Below, one piece after another: positions 53,334 to 62,600 of a stretch of 64,000 nucleotides of DNA. How positions within the stretch are numbered: position 1 is the stretch's first letter; every line of letters starts with the position of its first letter. This stretch comes from Mesorhizobium sp. B4-1-4. GTDB lineage: Bacteria; Pseudomonadota; Alphaproteobacteria; Rhizobiales; Rhizobiaceae. The position numbers and the translations under genes were made by a program. The stretch is from positions 5,135,001 to 5,199,000 of the forward strand of contig NZ_CP083950.1 in NCBI RefSeq assembly GCF_006439395.2, read 5' to 3'. The notes below the pieces were generated by a model. That model had not been told where the DNA came from, did no database searches, and worked only from the letters and a program-made list of their open reading frames with translations.

Positions 53334-54542
53334 ATGAAGGCATGCTATTTCGTTTCCGCCGCGCTTCTTGCCGCGGCCTCAATTCCCGCCTCGGCCGCCG
53401 AAATTTCCGATGGCAAGGTCAAGATCGGCATTCTCAACGACCAGTCCGGCGTCTATGCCGATTTCGGCGGCAAATGGTCGGTCGAAGCGGCCAAGATGGC
53501 GGTCGAGGATTTCGGCGGCAAGGTCCAGGGAGCGCCGATCGAGATCATCAGCGCCGATCACCAGAACAAGCCGGATATCGCCTCCAATATCGCACGGCAG
53601 TGGTACGACACCGAACAGGTCGACGCCATCATGGAGCTGACCACCTCTTCGGTCGCGCTCGCCGTCCAGGGGATTTCCAAGGAAAAGAAGAAGATCGACA
53701 TCGTTACCGGTGCCGCGACCACGGATCTCACCGGCAAGCAGTGCTCGCCCTACGGCTTCCACTGGGCCTATGACACCCACTCGCAGGCGGTGGGAACCGG
53801 CGGCTCGCTGGTGCAGCAGGGCGGCGACAGCTGGTTCTTTCTCACCGTCGACTATGCGTTCGGCTATTCGCTGAAGGAGCAGACCGCCAAGTTCGTTGAG
53901 AGCCACGGCGGCAAGGTGCTGGGCGAGGTGCGTTATCCCCTCGGCTCGACCGACTATTCATCCTTCCTGCTGCAGGCGCAATCGTCCGGCGCCAAGGTCA
54001 TCGGGCTGGCCAATGCCGGCCTGGACACCTCCAATTCCATCAAGCAGGCGGCCGAATTCGGTATCGTCCAGGGCGGCCAGCGTCTTGCAGCCCTTTTGTT
54101 CACGCTGGCCGAGGTGCATGGGCTGGGCCTGCAGGCGGCGCAAGGCGTCGTGCTGACCGAGGGCTTCTACTGGGATCGCGACGACAAGAGCCGCGAATTC
54201 GCACAGCGCTTTTTCAAACGCACCAACCGTATGCCGAACATGATCCAGGCCGCGACCTATTCGGCGGTGACGCAGTACCTGAAGGCGATCGACAAGGCCG
54301 GTACCGACGAGACCGAGACCGTCGCCAAGCAATTGCATTCGATGCCGGTGAACGACGTCTTTACCGCCAACGGCAAGGTCCAGCCCGACGGCAACATGGT
54401 CCACGACATGTATCTCTACCAGGTCAAGTCGCCCAGCGAGAGCACCAAGGATTGGGACTATTACAAATATCTCGCCACCATTCCCGGCAAAGAGGCCTTC
54501 CTGAGCGAGAAGGAAAGCGGCTGCCCGACGGCGGCCCAGTGA
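53334..54542 (+). CDS. Branched-chain-amino-acid-type ABC transporter, substrate-binding protein
   Basis: 402 residues from the ATG at 53334, with GGAGG upstream. The signal peptide ends ASIPASAA before EISDG. The type I periplasmic-binding fold of the LivK/AmiC group is seen in VKIGILNDQSGVYADFGGKWSVEAAKMAVEDF, TTSSVALAVQGISKEKKKI and SWFFLTVDYAFGYSLKEQ. It heads a five-gene importer. Such proteins bind amino acids, amides, urea or aromatic acids; the ligand is not clear. The stop overlaps the GTG of the next gene (GTGA). Confidence 0.93.
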   Translation: MKACYFVSAALLAAASIPASAAEISDGKVKIGILNDQSGVYADFGGKWSVEAAKMAVEDFGGKVQGAPIEIISADHQNKPDIASNIARQWYDTEQVDAIMELTTSSVALAVQGISKEKKKIDIVTGAATTDLTGKQCSPYGFHWAYDTHSQAVGTGGSLVQQGGDSWFFLTVDYAFGYSLKEQTAKFVESHGGKVLGEVRYPLGSTDYSSFLLQAQSSGAKVIGLANAGLDTSNSIKQAAEFGIVQGGQRLAALLFTLAEVHGLGLQAAQGVVLTEGFYWDRDDKSREFAQRFFKRTNRMPNMIQAATYSAVTQYLKAIDKAGTDETETVAKQLHSMPVNDVFTANGKVQPDGNMVHDMYLYQVKSPSESTKDWDYYKYLATIPGKEAFLSEKESGCPTAAQ

Positions 54543-55333
54543 CCGGCGCGGCCACGGTGCCGCCCGATCTGACCACGGATGAGCCGCGGGTGGTGTTGTC
54601 CGCCCGCGGTCTGCGGCGCGACTTCGCCGGCTTCGTCGCCGTCAGGAATGTCGACCTCGATGTCGGCCACCGCAACATCCATGCCCTGATCGGACCCAAC
54701 GGAGCCGGCAAGACGACCGTTTTCAACCTGCTCACCAAGTTCCTGGCGCCAACCAGCGGCAGGATCGAACTGCTCGGCCACGACATCACCCGCACGCCGC
54801 CGGCGAAAGTCGCGCGAATGGGGTTGGTGCGCTCGTTCCAGATATCGGCGATCTTCCCGCACCTCAGCGTGCTCGACAATGTGCGTGTCGCGCTGCAGCG
54901 GCCGGCCGGGCTCGGCGTGCAGTTCTGGCGCTCGCTGGCGGCGCTCGACCGGTTGACGCCACGCGCGGTCGAATTGCTGCGCTCGGTCGGTCTCGACGAT
55001 GCCAGGAACAGGCTGGCCGGCGATCTTTCCTATGGCAGGAAACGCGTGCTCGAAATCGCCACCACCCTGGCGCTCGACCCGAAAGTGCTGCTTCTGGACG
55101 AGCCGATGGCCGGCATGGGGCATGAGGACGTGGCCACGGTTTCCACCATCATTCGTTCCGTGGCGAGCGAGCGTGCCATCCTGATGGTCGAGCACAATCT
55201 GACTGTCGTGGCCGATCTCTGCGACTGGATAACGGTCATGCAGCGCGGCGAAGTGCTGGCGGCCGGCGACTACGCCACAGTCAGCCGCGACGAACGGGTG
55301 CGGGTCGCCTATATGGGGACGGCCGATGACTAG
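54539..55333 (+). CDS. Branched-chain-type ABC transporter ATPase, LivG type
   Basis: 264 residues from GTG at 54539, overlapping the preceding stop. Walker A is GPNGAGKTTVFNLLTKF; the signature is LSYGRKRVLEIATTLAL (SYGRKR instead of the more common SYGEQR); Walker B is KVLLLDEPMAGMGHED; the switch is VEHNLTVV. It pairs with the second ATPase. An earlier in-frame start at 54452 would overlap the binding protein gene fully and is not likely. Confidence 0.93.
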   Translation: MTGAATVPPDLTTDEPRVVLSARGLRRDFAGFVAVRNVDLDVGHRNIHALIGPNGAGKTTVFNLLTKFLAPTSGRIELLGHDITRTPPAKVARMGLVRSFQISAIFPHLSVLDNVRVALQRPAGLGVQFWRSLAALDRLTPRAVELLRSVGLDDARNRLAGDLSYGRKRVLEIATTLALDPKVLLLDEPMAGMGHEDVATVSTIIRSVASERAILMVEHNLTVVADLCDWITVMQRGEVLAAGDYATVSRDERVRVAYMGTADD

Positions 55334-56036
55334 CGCCGCGCCCCTGCTCGCGGTCCGCGGCCTCAACGCCTGGTATGGCGAGAGCCACGCGCTTCACGGC
55401 GTTGATCTCGAGGTATTTCGCGGCGAGACGGTCACATTGCTGGGCCGCAACGGCGTCGGCAAGACCACGACCCTGCGCGCCATCATGGGGCTGATCCGCC
55501 GGCGGACGGGCCAGGTCGTCTTCGACGGCGCGGACCTGATGCGGCTGCCGCTGCACCGCACCGCCCATCAAGGCATCGGCTTCGTGCCGGAAGAGCGCGG
55601 CATCTTCGCGACATTGACGGTGGACGAGAACCTAGTGCTGCCGCCGGTCGTCGCCCAGGGTGGCATGAGCGTTGAGGAGATATTCGATCTCTTTCCCAAT
55701 CTGAAGGAGCGGCGCAACACGTCCGGCACCAGGCTGTCGGGCGGCGAACAGCAGATGCTGGCGATAGCGCGCATGCTGCGGACCGGCGTCAAGATGCTGC
55801 TTCTCGACGAGCCGACCGAAGGCCTGGCTCCCGTGATCGTGCAGCGCATCGGCGAGCTGCTGGTGACGATGAAGAGCCGGGGCATGACGATCCTGCTGGT
55901 CGAGCAGAATTTCCGCTTCGCCAGTCGCGTCGCCGACCGTTTCTACCTGATGGAGCACGGCAAGGTCGTGGCCGGGTTTCCGGTCGGCGAACTGGCCGGC
56001 CGCATGACGCTGCTCCACGAAATTCTGGGTGTATGA
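55326..56036 (+). CDS. Branched-chain-type ABC transporter ATPase, LivF type
   Basis: 236 residues. It has Walker A GRNGVGKTTTLRAIMGL, signature LSGGEQQMLAIARMLR, Walker B MLLLDEPTEGLAPVIV and the switch VEQNFRFA. Its start overlaps the LivG-type gene by eight bases, so translation is coupled. The family start RGLNAWYGESHALHGVDLEV is clear. Confidence 0.95.
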   Translation: MTSAAPLLAVRGLNAWYGESHALHGVDLEVFRGETVTLLGRNGVGKTTTLRAIMGLIRRRTGQVVFDGADLMRLPLHRTAHQGIGFVPEERGIFATLTVDENLVLPPVVAQGGMSVEEIFDLFPNLKERRNTSGTRLSGGEQQMLAIARMLRTGVKMLLLDEPTEGLAPVIVQRIGELLVTMKSRGMTILLVEQNFRFASRVADRFYLMEHGKVVAGFPVGELAGRMTLLHEILGV

Positions 56037-56043
56037 TAGCGCC

Positions 56044-56931
56044 ATGACGATGATCTTCGGCATCCCCGTCCAGGCATTCCTCGGCCAGTTGCTGGTCGGA
56101 CTGATCAACGGCTCGTTCTACGCCATGCTGAGCCTGGGTCTGGCCGTCATTTTCGGCTTGCTGCGCGTCATCAATTTCGCCCATGGCGCCCAGTATATGC
56201 TCGGCGCCTTCATCGGCTATCTGCTGCTCACGCGTCTCGGCATCGGCTATTGGCCCGCGCTCGTCCTTGCGCCGTTGGTCGTCGGCCTGTTCGGCATCGT
56301 GGTCGAGCGCCTGGCGCTGTCGCGGCTTTACGATACCGATCCGCTGTACGGCCTGCTCTTCACCTTCGGTCTCGCGCTCGTGATCGAGGGTATATTCCGC
56401 TACTATTACGGCGTGTCGGGAAATCCCTACGCCGTGCCGCCGCTGCTTTCGGGCGGCACCAATCTTGGCTTCATGTTCCTGCCCAACTATCGCGGCTGGG
56501 TCGTGGTCGCCTCGCTGATCGTCTGCTTCGGAACCTGGGCGCTGATCGAGAAGACTAGGCTCGGCTCCTATCTGCGCGCCGCGACCGAAAATCCGCGTCT
56601 CGTCCAGGCCTTCGGCGTCAATGTGCCGCTGCTGCTGACGCTTACCTACGGCCTGGGCTCGGCCCTGGCCGGGCTAGCCGGGATTCTGGCCGCGCCGATC
56701 TATCAGGTCAGCCCGCTGATGGGGTCGGATCTCATCATCGTCGTCTTCGCTGTCGTCGTGGTCGGCGGCATGGGGTCGATCCTCGGCGCGATCGTCACCG
56801 GCTACATGCTCGGCCTCGCCGAAGGCCTGACCAAGGTCTTCTACCCCGAAGCCTCCAACCTGGTGGTCTTCATCATCATGGCCATCGTGCTCCTGGTGCG
56901 GCCGGCCGGCCTGTTTGGAAGGGACGCCTAA
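56044..56931 (+). CDS. Branched-chain-type ABC transporter permease, LivH type
   Basis: 295 residues from the ATG at 56044 (a GTG at 56029 inside the previous gene is less likely). It has seven or eight membrane segments, with LLVGLINGSFYAMLSLGLAVIFGLLRVINFAHGA-type opening, LYGLLFTFGLALVIEGIFRYYYG and FAVVVVGGMGSILGAIVTGYMLG, the EAA-like loop. It forms the channel with the LivM-type permease. Confidence 0.94.
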   Translation: MTMIFGIPVQAFLGQLLVGLINGSFYAMLSLGLAVIFGLLRVINFAHGAQYMLGAFIGYLLLTRLGIGYWPALVLAPLVVGLFGIVVERLALSRLYDTDPLYGLLFTFGLALVIEGIFRYYYGVSGNPYAVPPLLSGGTNLGFMFLPNYRGWVVVASLIVCFGTWALIEKTRLGSYLRAATENPRLVQAFGVNVPLLLTLTYGLGSALAGLAGILAAPIYQVSPLMGSDLIIVVFAVVVVGGMGSILGAIVTGYMLGLAEGLTKVFYPEASNLVVFIIMAIVLLVRPAGLFGRDA

Positions 56932-56958
56932 CATGGCGGAAGGGACGTCTGACATGGC
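56917..56958 (+). repeat. 21-bp tandem duplication across the LivM start
   Basis: GGAAGGGACGCCTAACATGG (56917-) is followed directly by GGAAGGGACGTCTGACATGG (56938-); 19 of 21 positions match. Each copy holds a ribosome site and an ATG (56933 and 56954) in the same frame, so the permease has two equivalent starts seven codons apart. Confidence 0.85.
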
Positions 56959-57925
56959 CGACCTGACGTTTCGCGAAACGGCCGCCAGAACCCCGGCATG
57001 GCTTGAATGGACGCTGGTCGGGCTCGGCATCCTGGCGCTGCTGGCGGCACCCTTCTTCGTCTACCCGATCTTCCTGATGAAGATGCTGTGTTTCGCGCTG
57101 TTCGCCTGCGCGTTCAACCTCCTGCTCGGCTATACCGGGCTCCTGTCCTTCGGCCACGCCACCTTCTTCGGCGGCGCCGCCTACTTCACCGCGCATGCGG
57201 TCAAGGTGTGGGGCTGGCCGCCGGAAGCGGGTATCCTGCTCGGCATGGCGGGCGCGGCCCTGCTCGGCCTCGTCATGGGTTTTTTCGCCATTCGCCGGCA
57301 AGGCATCTATTTCGCCATGATCACGCTGGCCCTGTCGCAGATGTTCTTCTTCTTCTGCGTCCAGGCGCCCTTCACCCAGGGCGAGGACGGCATTCAGGGC
57401 GTGCCGCGCGGCACGCTGCTTGGTTTCCTCGACCTGGACGTTCCGTTGAACATCTACTATTTCGTGCTAGCGGTGTTCCTGATCGGCGTCTTCGCCATCT
57501 GGCGCATCGTCAATTCGCCCTTCGGCATGATCCTGCGCTCGATCCGCGAAAACGAGAACCGCGCCATTTCGCTGGGCTATTCGGTCGCCAACTACAAGCT
57601 CGCCGCCTTCGTCATGTCGGCGGCGCTGGCCGGGCTGGCCGGCGCGGTCAAGGCCATCGTTTTCCAGTTCGCCACGCTCACCGACGTCACCTGGCAGATG
57701 TCGGGCGAAGTGATCCTGATGACGCTCCTCGGCGGCATCGGCACGATGGTCGGCCCGATCATCGGCGCCAGCCTCGTCGTCGGCCTGGAAAACACGCTGG
57801 CCACCTCCCGCTTCCCGATCACCATCGCCACCGGGCTGATCTTCATGGTCTGCGTGCTGGTGTTTCGGCGAGGGATTGTGGGGGAGGTTTATGCGCGGCT
57901 GATGGGGCGGGCGGGGAAGGGGTGA
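56933..57925 (+). CDS. Branched-chain-type ABC transporter permease, LivM type
   Basis: 330 residues from the ATG at 56933 (323 from 56954). About nine membrane segments include LCFALFACAFNLLLGYTGLLSFGHATFFGGAAYF and GEVILMTLLGGIGTMVGPIIGASLV. The sequence MLCFALFACAFNLLLGYTG and the SIRENENRAISLGY loop are typical of LivM. It completes the importer. The 141-base gap to the convergent cyclase gene shows no terminator I can support. Confidence 0.94.
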   Translation: MAEGTSDMADLTFRETAARTPAWLEWTLVGLGILALLAAPFFVYPIFLMKMLCFALFACAFNLLLGYTGLLSFGHATFFGGAAYFTAHAVKVWGWPPEAGILLGMAGAALLGLVMGFFAIRRQGIYFAMITLALSQMFFFFCVQAPFTQGEDGIQGVPRGTLLGFLDLDVPLNIYYFVLAVFLIGVFAIWRIVNSPFGMILRSIRENENRAISLGYSVANYKLAAFVMSAALAGLAGAVKAIVFQFATLTDVTWQMSGEVILMTLLGGIGTMVGPIIGASLVVGLENTLATSRFPITIATGLIFMVCVLVFRRGIVGEVYARLMGRAGKG

Positions 57926-58066
57926 TCGGCTCCAGATCGAGCGGGCGCGGTTGACCGGATCGCACGCGCTTTGCCCGGTATAGGAACGTCTTGATCGGGG
58001 CCGGAAAGCAGTAGGTCCGCTTGTGGTGCAGGGAAGAATGATAGCGGACGCTAGCCAAGCGGCAAA

Positions 58067-59140
58067 TCAGGCCCGGAGCCGCCACATTCGCACAGGACCT
58101 GTACCACGCAATTCCGTTTCCCCGAGTGGGTCGCGAGCAAAATTTGGTCCAAGCAGTTTGTGAGTTGCATCCGAAATACGTATCTCATCGGGCTCAGCGG
58201 ACTTTTGAATACGTGCGGCGAGATTGACGGTGTCGCCCCACAGGTCATAGGCAAAGCGCCTGTTGCCTATGACGCCCGCCACGATTGGTCCGGAGTGGAT
58301 TCCAATTCTCAGTCTCAGCGGTTCTCCCGCGAAGCGTTCGCGCCTACCCACCTCCCGCAGTTCAAGTGCATAGTGCGCAAGGGCTTCTGCATGATCGGAC
58401 CGCGCGACGGGCAGGCCGGCCACCACCATCACACAGTCGCCGATTGTCTTGATCTTTTCGCAGCCGTATTCTTCTGAGAGCAGATCCGCCGCCTTGAAGA
58501 AGTAATTCAAGATCGCGAGCGTCGTCACGGCCCCAACGCTCAGCGCTCTTTCCGTGAAACCGACGATGTCGGCGAAAAGCACACTCACGTCTGCATGATT
58601 GTCCGCAATTTGTTCGTGCGCCTTCAACCGCTGCGCGATCGACGCCGGAAGAATGTTGAGGAGAAGGGTTTCGGCGCGCTGGTATTCACGCGACAATCCC
58701 TCCTGGCTCTTCCTCAATGCCTCATTCGTCGATTGCAGTTTCTCGTTGAGTTGACGCTCCCTCTCTTGCAGGAGCGTCATTTCATAAGCCTTCTGTTGAA
58801 GTCGCTGCCTGTTGTCGCGTTCGGCAGTGGCGTCAAGAAAGAGCAGCCACACGCAGGCATTGTCAGCAGCAAAAAGATGAAGATCCGCGACACGCCCGTT
58901 GGGCAGTTCCACCATGGCCATATGATATGGAAGTTCCGGGCAAGGCAGCAAACCTTCCATGAAGTCAAGCTGATCGGCAACAGGCTTGCCAGTGCGAAGC
59001 GATGAGAGTCCGTAATGTTTAACGTTGCCGCCCTTGGCAGCTATGCAAAGCTGGGCGTCAATTTTCAGATATGCGACAGCGTGCTCATTGTAGAAGAAAT
59101 TGAAAATCCAGCTTCTGACTTCTCTTGGCAATCCATGCAT
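58067..59140 (-). CDS. PAS-like sensor/adenylate cyclase (class III)
   Basis: 357 residues, soluble. Residues 1-110 form a PAS-like sensor (AVAYLKID, GGNVKHYGL, VADLHLF, VWLLFLDAT), 111-165 a coiled coil and 180-357 a class III cyclase domain. Catalytic residues are all present: metal Asp191 (LFADIVGF) and Asp235 (KTIGD), base-recognition Lys231 and Asp299 (YDLWGD), and transition-state Asn306 and Arg310 (VNLAAR). The Lys/Asp pair predicts ATP as substrate, so the product should be cAMP. It starts three bases behind the GTPase gene, last of a four-gene operon, so the GTPase or the OmpA-family protein may control it. Confidence 0.9.
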   Translation of the reverse strand: MHGLPREVRSWIFNFFYNEHAVAYLKIDAQLCIAAKGGNVKHYGLSSLRTGKPVADQLDFMEGLLPCPELPYHMAMVELPNGRVADLHLFAADNACVWLLFLDATAERDNRQRLQQKAYEMTLLQERERQLNEKLQSTNEALRKSQEGLSREYQRAETLLLNILPASIAQRLKAHEQIADNHADVSVLFADIVGFTERALSVGAVTTLAILNYFFKAADLLSEEYGCEKIKTIGDCVMVVAGLPVARSDHAEALAHYALELREVGRRERFAGEPLRLRIGIHSGPIVAGVIGNRRFAYDLWGDTVNLAARIQKSAEPDEIRISDATHKLLGPNFARDPLGETELRGTGPVRMWRLRA

Positions 59141-59143
59141 GAT

Positions 59144-59638
59144 CTATTTGGCGACCATCGAGGCAAGCTGGCGAAACGCATCTTCGACATATGCACCCGA
59201 AAGCGCACTTGTCAGATAGATTTGCCATCCAAGCTGCCTCAGTTCGTCGATCTCACCATCCGGTATCGCCCATCGATCGGCGAGATCGGATTTGTTGAAC
59301 AGCAATACGAACGGCATAGCGCCGAATTCGGCCTCGACCCGCTCGCGCAGCGTGAGCGCCACGGCCAGAGTAGCGGGCCGGGTTCCATCGACGACGAGCA
59401 CGAGCCCGGTCGCTCCTCGCACATAGCTGACGCGGAATGAGCCGATATCGTCTTCGCCGGCCAGATCCCACAAAATCAGATCCACGGTTTTATCCGGAAA
59501 CGCGACACTCTTCTTGTCGATTTTCACGCCAACCGTGGTCAGGTAGTTTTCCGAGAAGATGCTTTGGACGAACCTGCGCACCAGGCTCGTCTTGCCGACA
59601 GCAAACCCGCCCAACATGCATATCTTTTTTTGCAGCAT
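59144..59638 (-). CDS. Rab/Ras-like small GTPase
   Basis: 164 residues, essentially one G domain. G1 is GGFAVGKTS (10-18), switch I Thr is in LTTVGVKI (Thr34/35), G3 is WDLAGEDD (57-64), G4 is NKSD (115-118) and G5 is TSAL (143-146). It has the effector-loop spacing of eukaryotic Rab/Ras proteins rather than of translation factors. Position 62, equal to Gln61 of Ras, is Glu. There is no C-terminal Cys for lipidation. It lies between the OmpA-family and cyclase genes, 12 and 3 bases away, so it most likely acts as the switch between them. Confidence 0.92.
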   Translation of the reverse strand: MLQKKICMLGGFAVGKTSLVRRFVQSIFSENYLTTVGVKIDKKSVAFPDKTVDLILWDLAGEDDIGSFRVSYVRGATGLVLVVDGTRPATLAVALTLRERVEAEFGAMPFVLLFNKSDLADRWAIPDGEIDELRQLGWQIYLTSALSGAYVEDAFRQLASMVAK

Positions 59639-59650
59639 CCCGGGCTCCGA

Positions 59651-62600
59651 CTACTCCAGGTTTACCGTAACCGAAACCCGGCGATTGGTGGAGTTCCCAG
59701 TTCGACTATTTTCATTTTCGGGCACCGCTGGCTCAAAGGTGCCGGCGCCCCGAACCAGCAGCAGTTCCGGAGCGACGCCGCGCTTGTTGAGAAGCGCGCG
59801 AACTGTCTCGGCGCGGGCGGCACTGATCGACGCGTTGGCCGTCTCACGGCCCGTTGTGTCTGAATGGCCGGTCAACATGAACCGCGCTGTCACGCCTGCC
59901 TTGCGGGCATTTTCGGCGAATTCCTTCAATTGATCAGCCAATCTGTCGAGCACCGGCGACTGCTCCGGACCCGGGACAACTCTACCGGAAGAGAAGAAAA
60001 TATCGGTCGTCTGGATGGCCTCTCTCAAATGATTAAGTTCTGCAAGGTTCAGCTCGTGCAGCTGCGAGACGTCCAGAACCACTCCATCCGCCGAAAGTTG
60101 TTCGGCGGCGGCCCGTGCCCGGCTGATCCACCCGGCAGGAGCCTCGCCCACGACCAGGATGCGACCTTGGATGATCGAAAGCTGAACCGATTTCGGCGGG
60201 GACAGCGACGCCGTCAGCCGCTTCACCACGAACTTTGGATCAAGGCTCTGAAAGAATTGCCACTGTGAATGAACGCGGGCGGGATCAACCTGCGTTCCGG
60301 ACAGCAGAGCTTTCGGGTCGGCGGCAAGCGGGTCTCTCAGGCCGGAAATGTAGAATTGGCCTCCCCTCTCCGTTTGTTGGGCGACGATGATTCCCGGTTG
60401 GGCCTCGAGTCGCGACACATAATACTGCCAGTGCTCCGCCTCGCGTGCTTCGGGGCTCACATCACGAACCTTGGAGATGTCGAATTCCGGTCCGCCTGCC
60501 GAAAGCTGTCGGGCCGCGGCGCGCGCCCGATCTATCCAGGTGTCGGGAGCCTCACCCTCGGCAACGATGCGATTGTCGACGATCGAAAGCCGAACCGATT
60601 TCAGCGGGTACAGCGACGCCGTCAGCCGCTTCAACACGAACTCCGGCTCAAGGCTCTGATAGAATTGCCACTGCGAATGGACCCTGCCGGGATCGACCTG
60701 CGTTCCCGACAGCAGCGACTGCGGGTCGGCGGCAAGCGGGTCTCGCAGGCCGGCAATATAGAATTGGCCATCGCGGATCTTTTGTTCGGCAACGATGATG
60801 CCCGGCTGGGTCCCCAGTCGCGACACATAGGCCTGCCAGTGCTCTGCCGCGCGTGCTTCGGGGCTCACATCACGGACCCTGGAGATATCGAATACCGGTC
60901 CGCCTGCAGAAAGCTGCTGGGCGGCGGCCTGCGCCCGGCTGATCCACGTGGCATCAGCCTCGCCCTCGGCAACGATGCGATCCTTGACGACCGAAAGTCG
61001 CACCGAATCCGGTGGAGCCAGCGATGCCGTCAGCCGCTTCAACACGAACTCCGGCTCAAGGCTCTGATAGAATTGCCAGTTCGCATGAACGCGGGCGGCA
61101 TCGACCTGCGTTCCGGACAACAGCGACTGCGGGTCGGCGGCAAGCGGGTCTCTCAGGCCGGCAATATAGAATTGGCCATCGCGGATCTTTTGTTCGGCAA
61201 CGATGATGCCCGGCTGGGTCCCCAGTCGCGATACATAGGCCTGCCAGTGCTCTGCCGCGCGTGCTTCGGGGCTCACATCACGAACCCTGGAGATATCGAA
61301 TACCGGTCCGCCTGCAGAAAGCTGCTGGGCGGCGGCCTGCGCCCGGCTGATCCACGTGGCGTCAGCCTCGCCCTCGGCAACGATGCGATCCTTGACGACC
61401 GAAAGTCGCACCGAATCCGGCGGAGCCAGCGATGCCGTCAGCCGCTTCAACACGAACTCCGGCGCAAGGCTCTGATAGAATTGCCAGTTCGCATGAACGC
61501 GGGCGGGATCGACCTGCGTTCCGGACAACAGCGACTGCGGGTCGGCGGCAAGCGGGTCTCTCAGGCCGGCAATATAGAATTGGCCATCGCGCACCGTTTG
61601 TTCGGCAACGATGATGCCAGGCTGGGTCTCCAGTCGCGATAAATAGGCCTGCCAGCGCTGCCCGGATTGCCAGGAAAGAAAGAACCAAATGCCCGTCGGA
61701 ATCAAAACCAGCAGGGCTGCGGCCAGCACCAGCCACGGAAATCCCTCGTTTGATTCCTCGTGCTTCAGTTCAACACAGGTTTGCAACTGCGTCTCTACGC
61801 TGGCCAGTTGCGAACTGTCGCCGTCGAACTGCTCCAAAGCCTGTGAGTATTCATCATGGATGCGGAGCAATACGTCGCGAATTACTTCGTGTAGTTCTTC
61901 CGGCGGATTGCCCCTGATCACCGAAACCAGTGTCGCAAACGGTCCAACCTCCGACCAGAGACGAAGCTCCCCAAAACGGATAGTGTCCAGGCCGCTCTGT
62001 TCTTTCTCCTTAAATGAGTCGCTTACAAAATCCTGAATTGCGCTGAGCATCGAAGAAATGAGCTGAGGATCCTCGCTCGTCGCATTTTCGGCAGTTACAT
62101 GTGCAATCAAAAGCCCGGAACTGCGGCTGATGAGAAAGACGTGTTCTACACGATAGACAAGAGAGTGATTAAGAACAACTTCCGAGAAGCTTGCCCCCGT
62201 TCTCCAAGCTTCAAATCTCCACTTAAGCCCATGCCAGGTGAATATATGTCTTAAAGATTCATTCAGCGACTGAAAGGTCTGGTCGATCTTTTCGCCGATC
62301 GACTTGCGAATAGCCGGCAGAAACACCGGGTACAGTATATCCGTCAGCGTGCGCGGGTTCTTCTGGATGGACCTTTGCGCAGCCCTCTCGACAACCGGCA
62401 CAAATGCCTCGCCGAGTTGCGCATGAGACGCACGTGCGGCGGCATCGGGGAGAACGCTCCCCACTGCTGCCGCAAGCTGCTCAGGTTCGTCAAGCAGGTG
62501 CGCAACTCGTGAAAGCTCCGAAATTTCGCGGCCGACCAGCAGCTGGCGAAGCGTTTCCATGCGATGATCGGCGGTTGGAATTCCGTCGAAAAGCGCACCG

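Noticed and set aside
60269..61642. 457-residue open frame on the plus strand with internal repeats
   Set aside because: The repeats simply mirror the 408-bp units of the OmpA-family gene on the other strand; no ribosome site or domain is present.
60023..61654. CRISPR-like array
   Set aside because: The repeat units are 408 bp, contiguous, in frame and coding; there are no spacers and no cas genes in the window.
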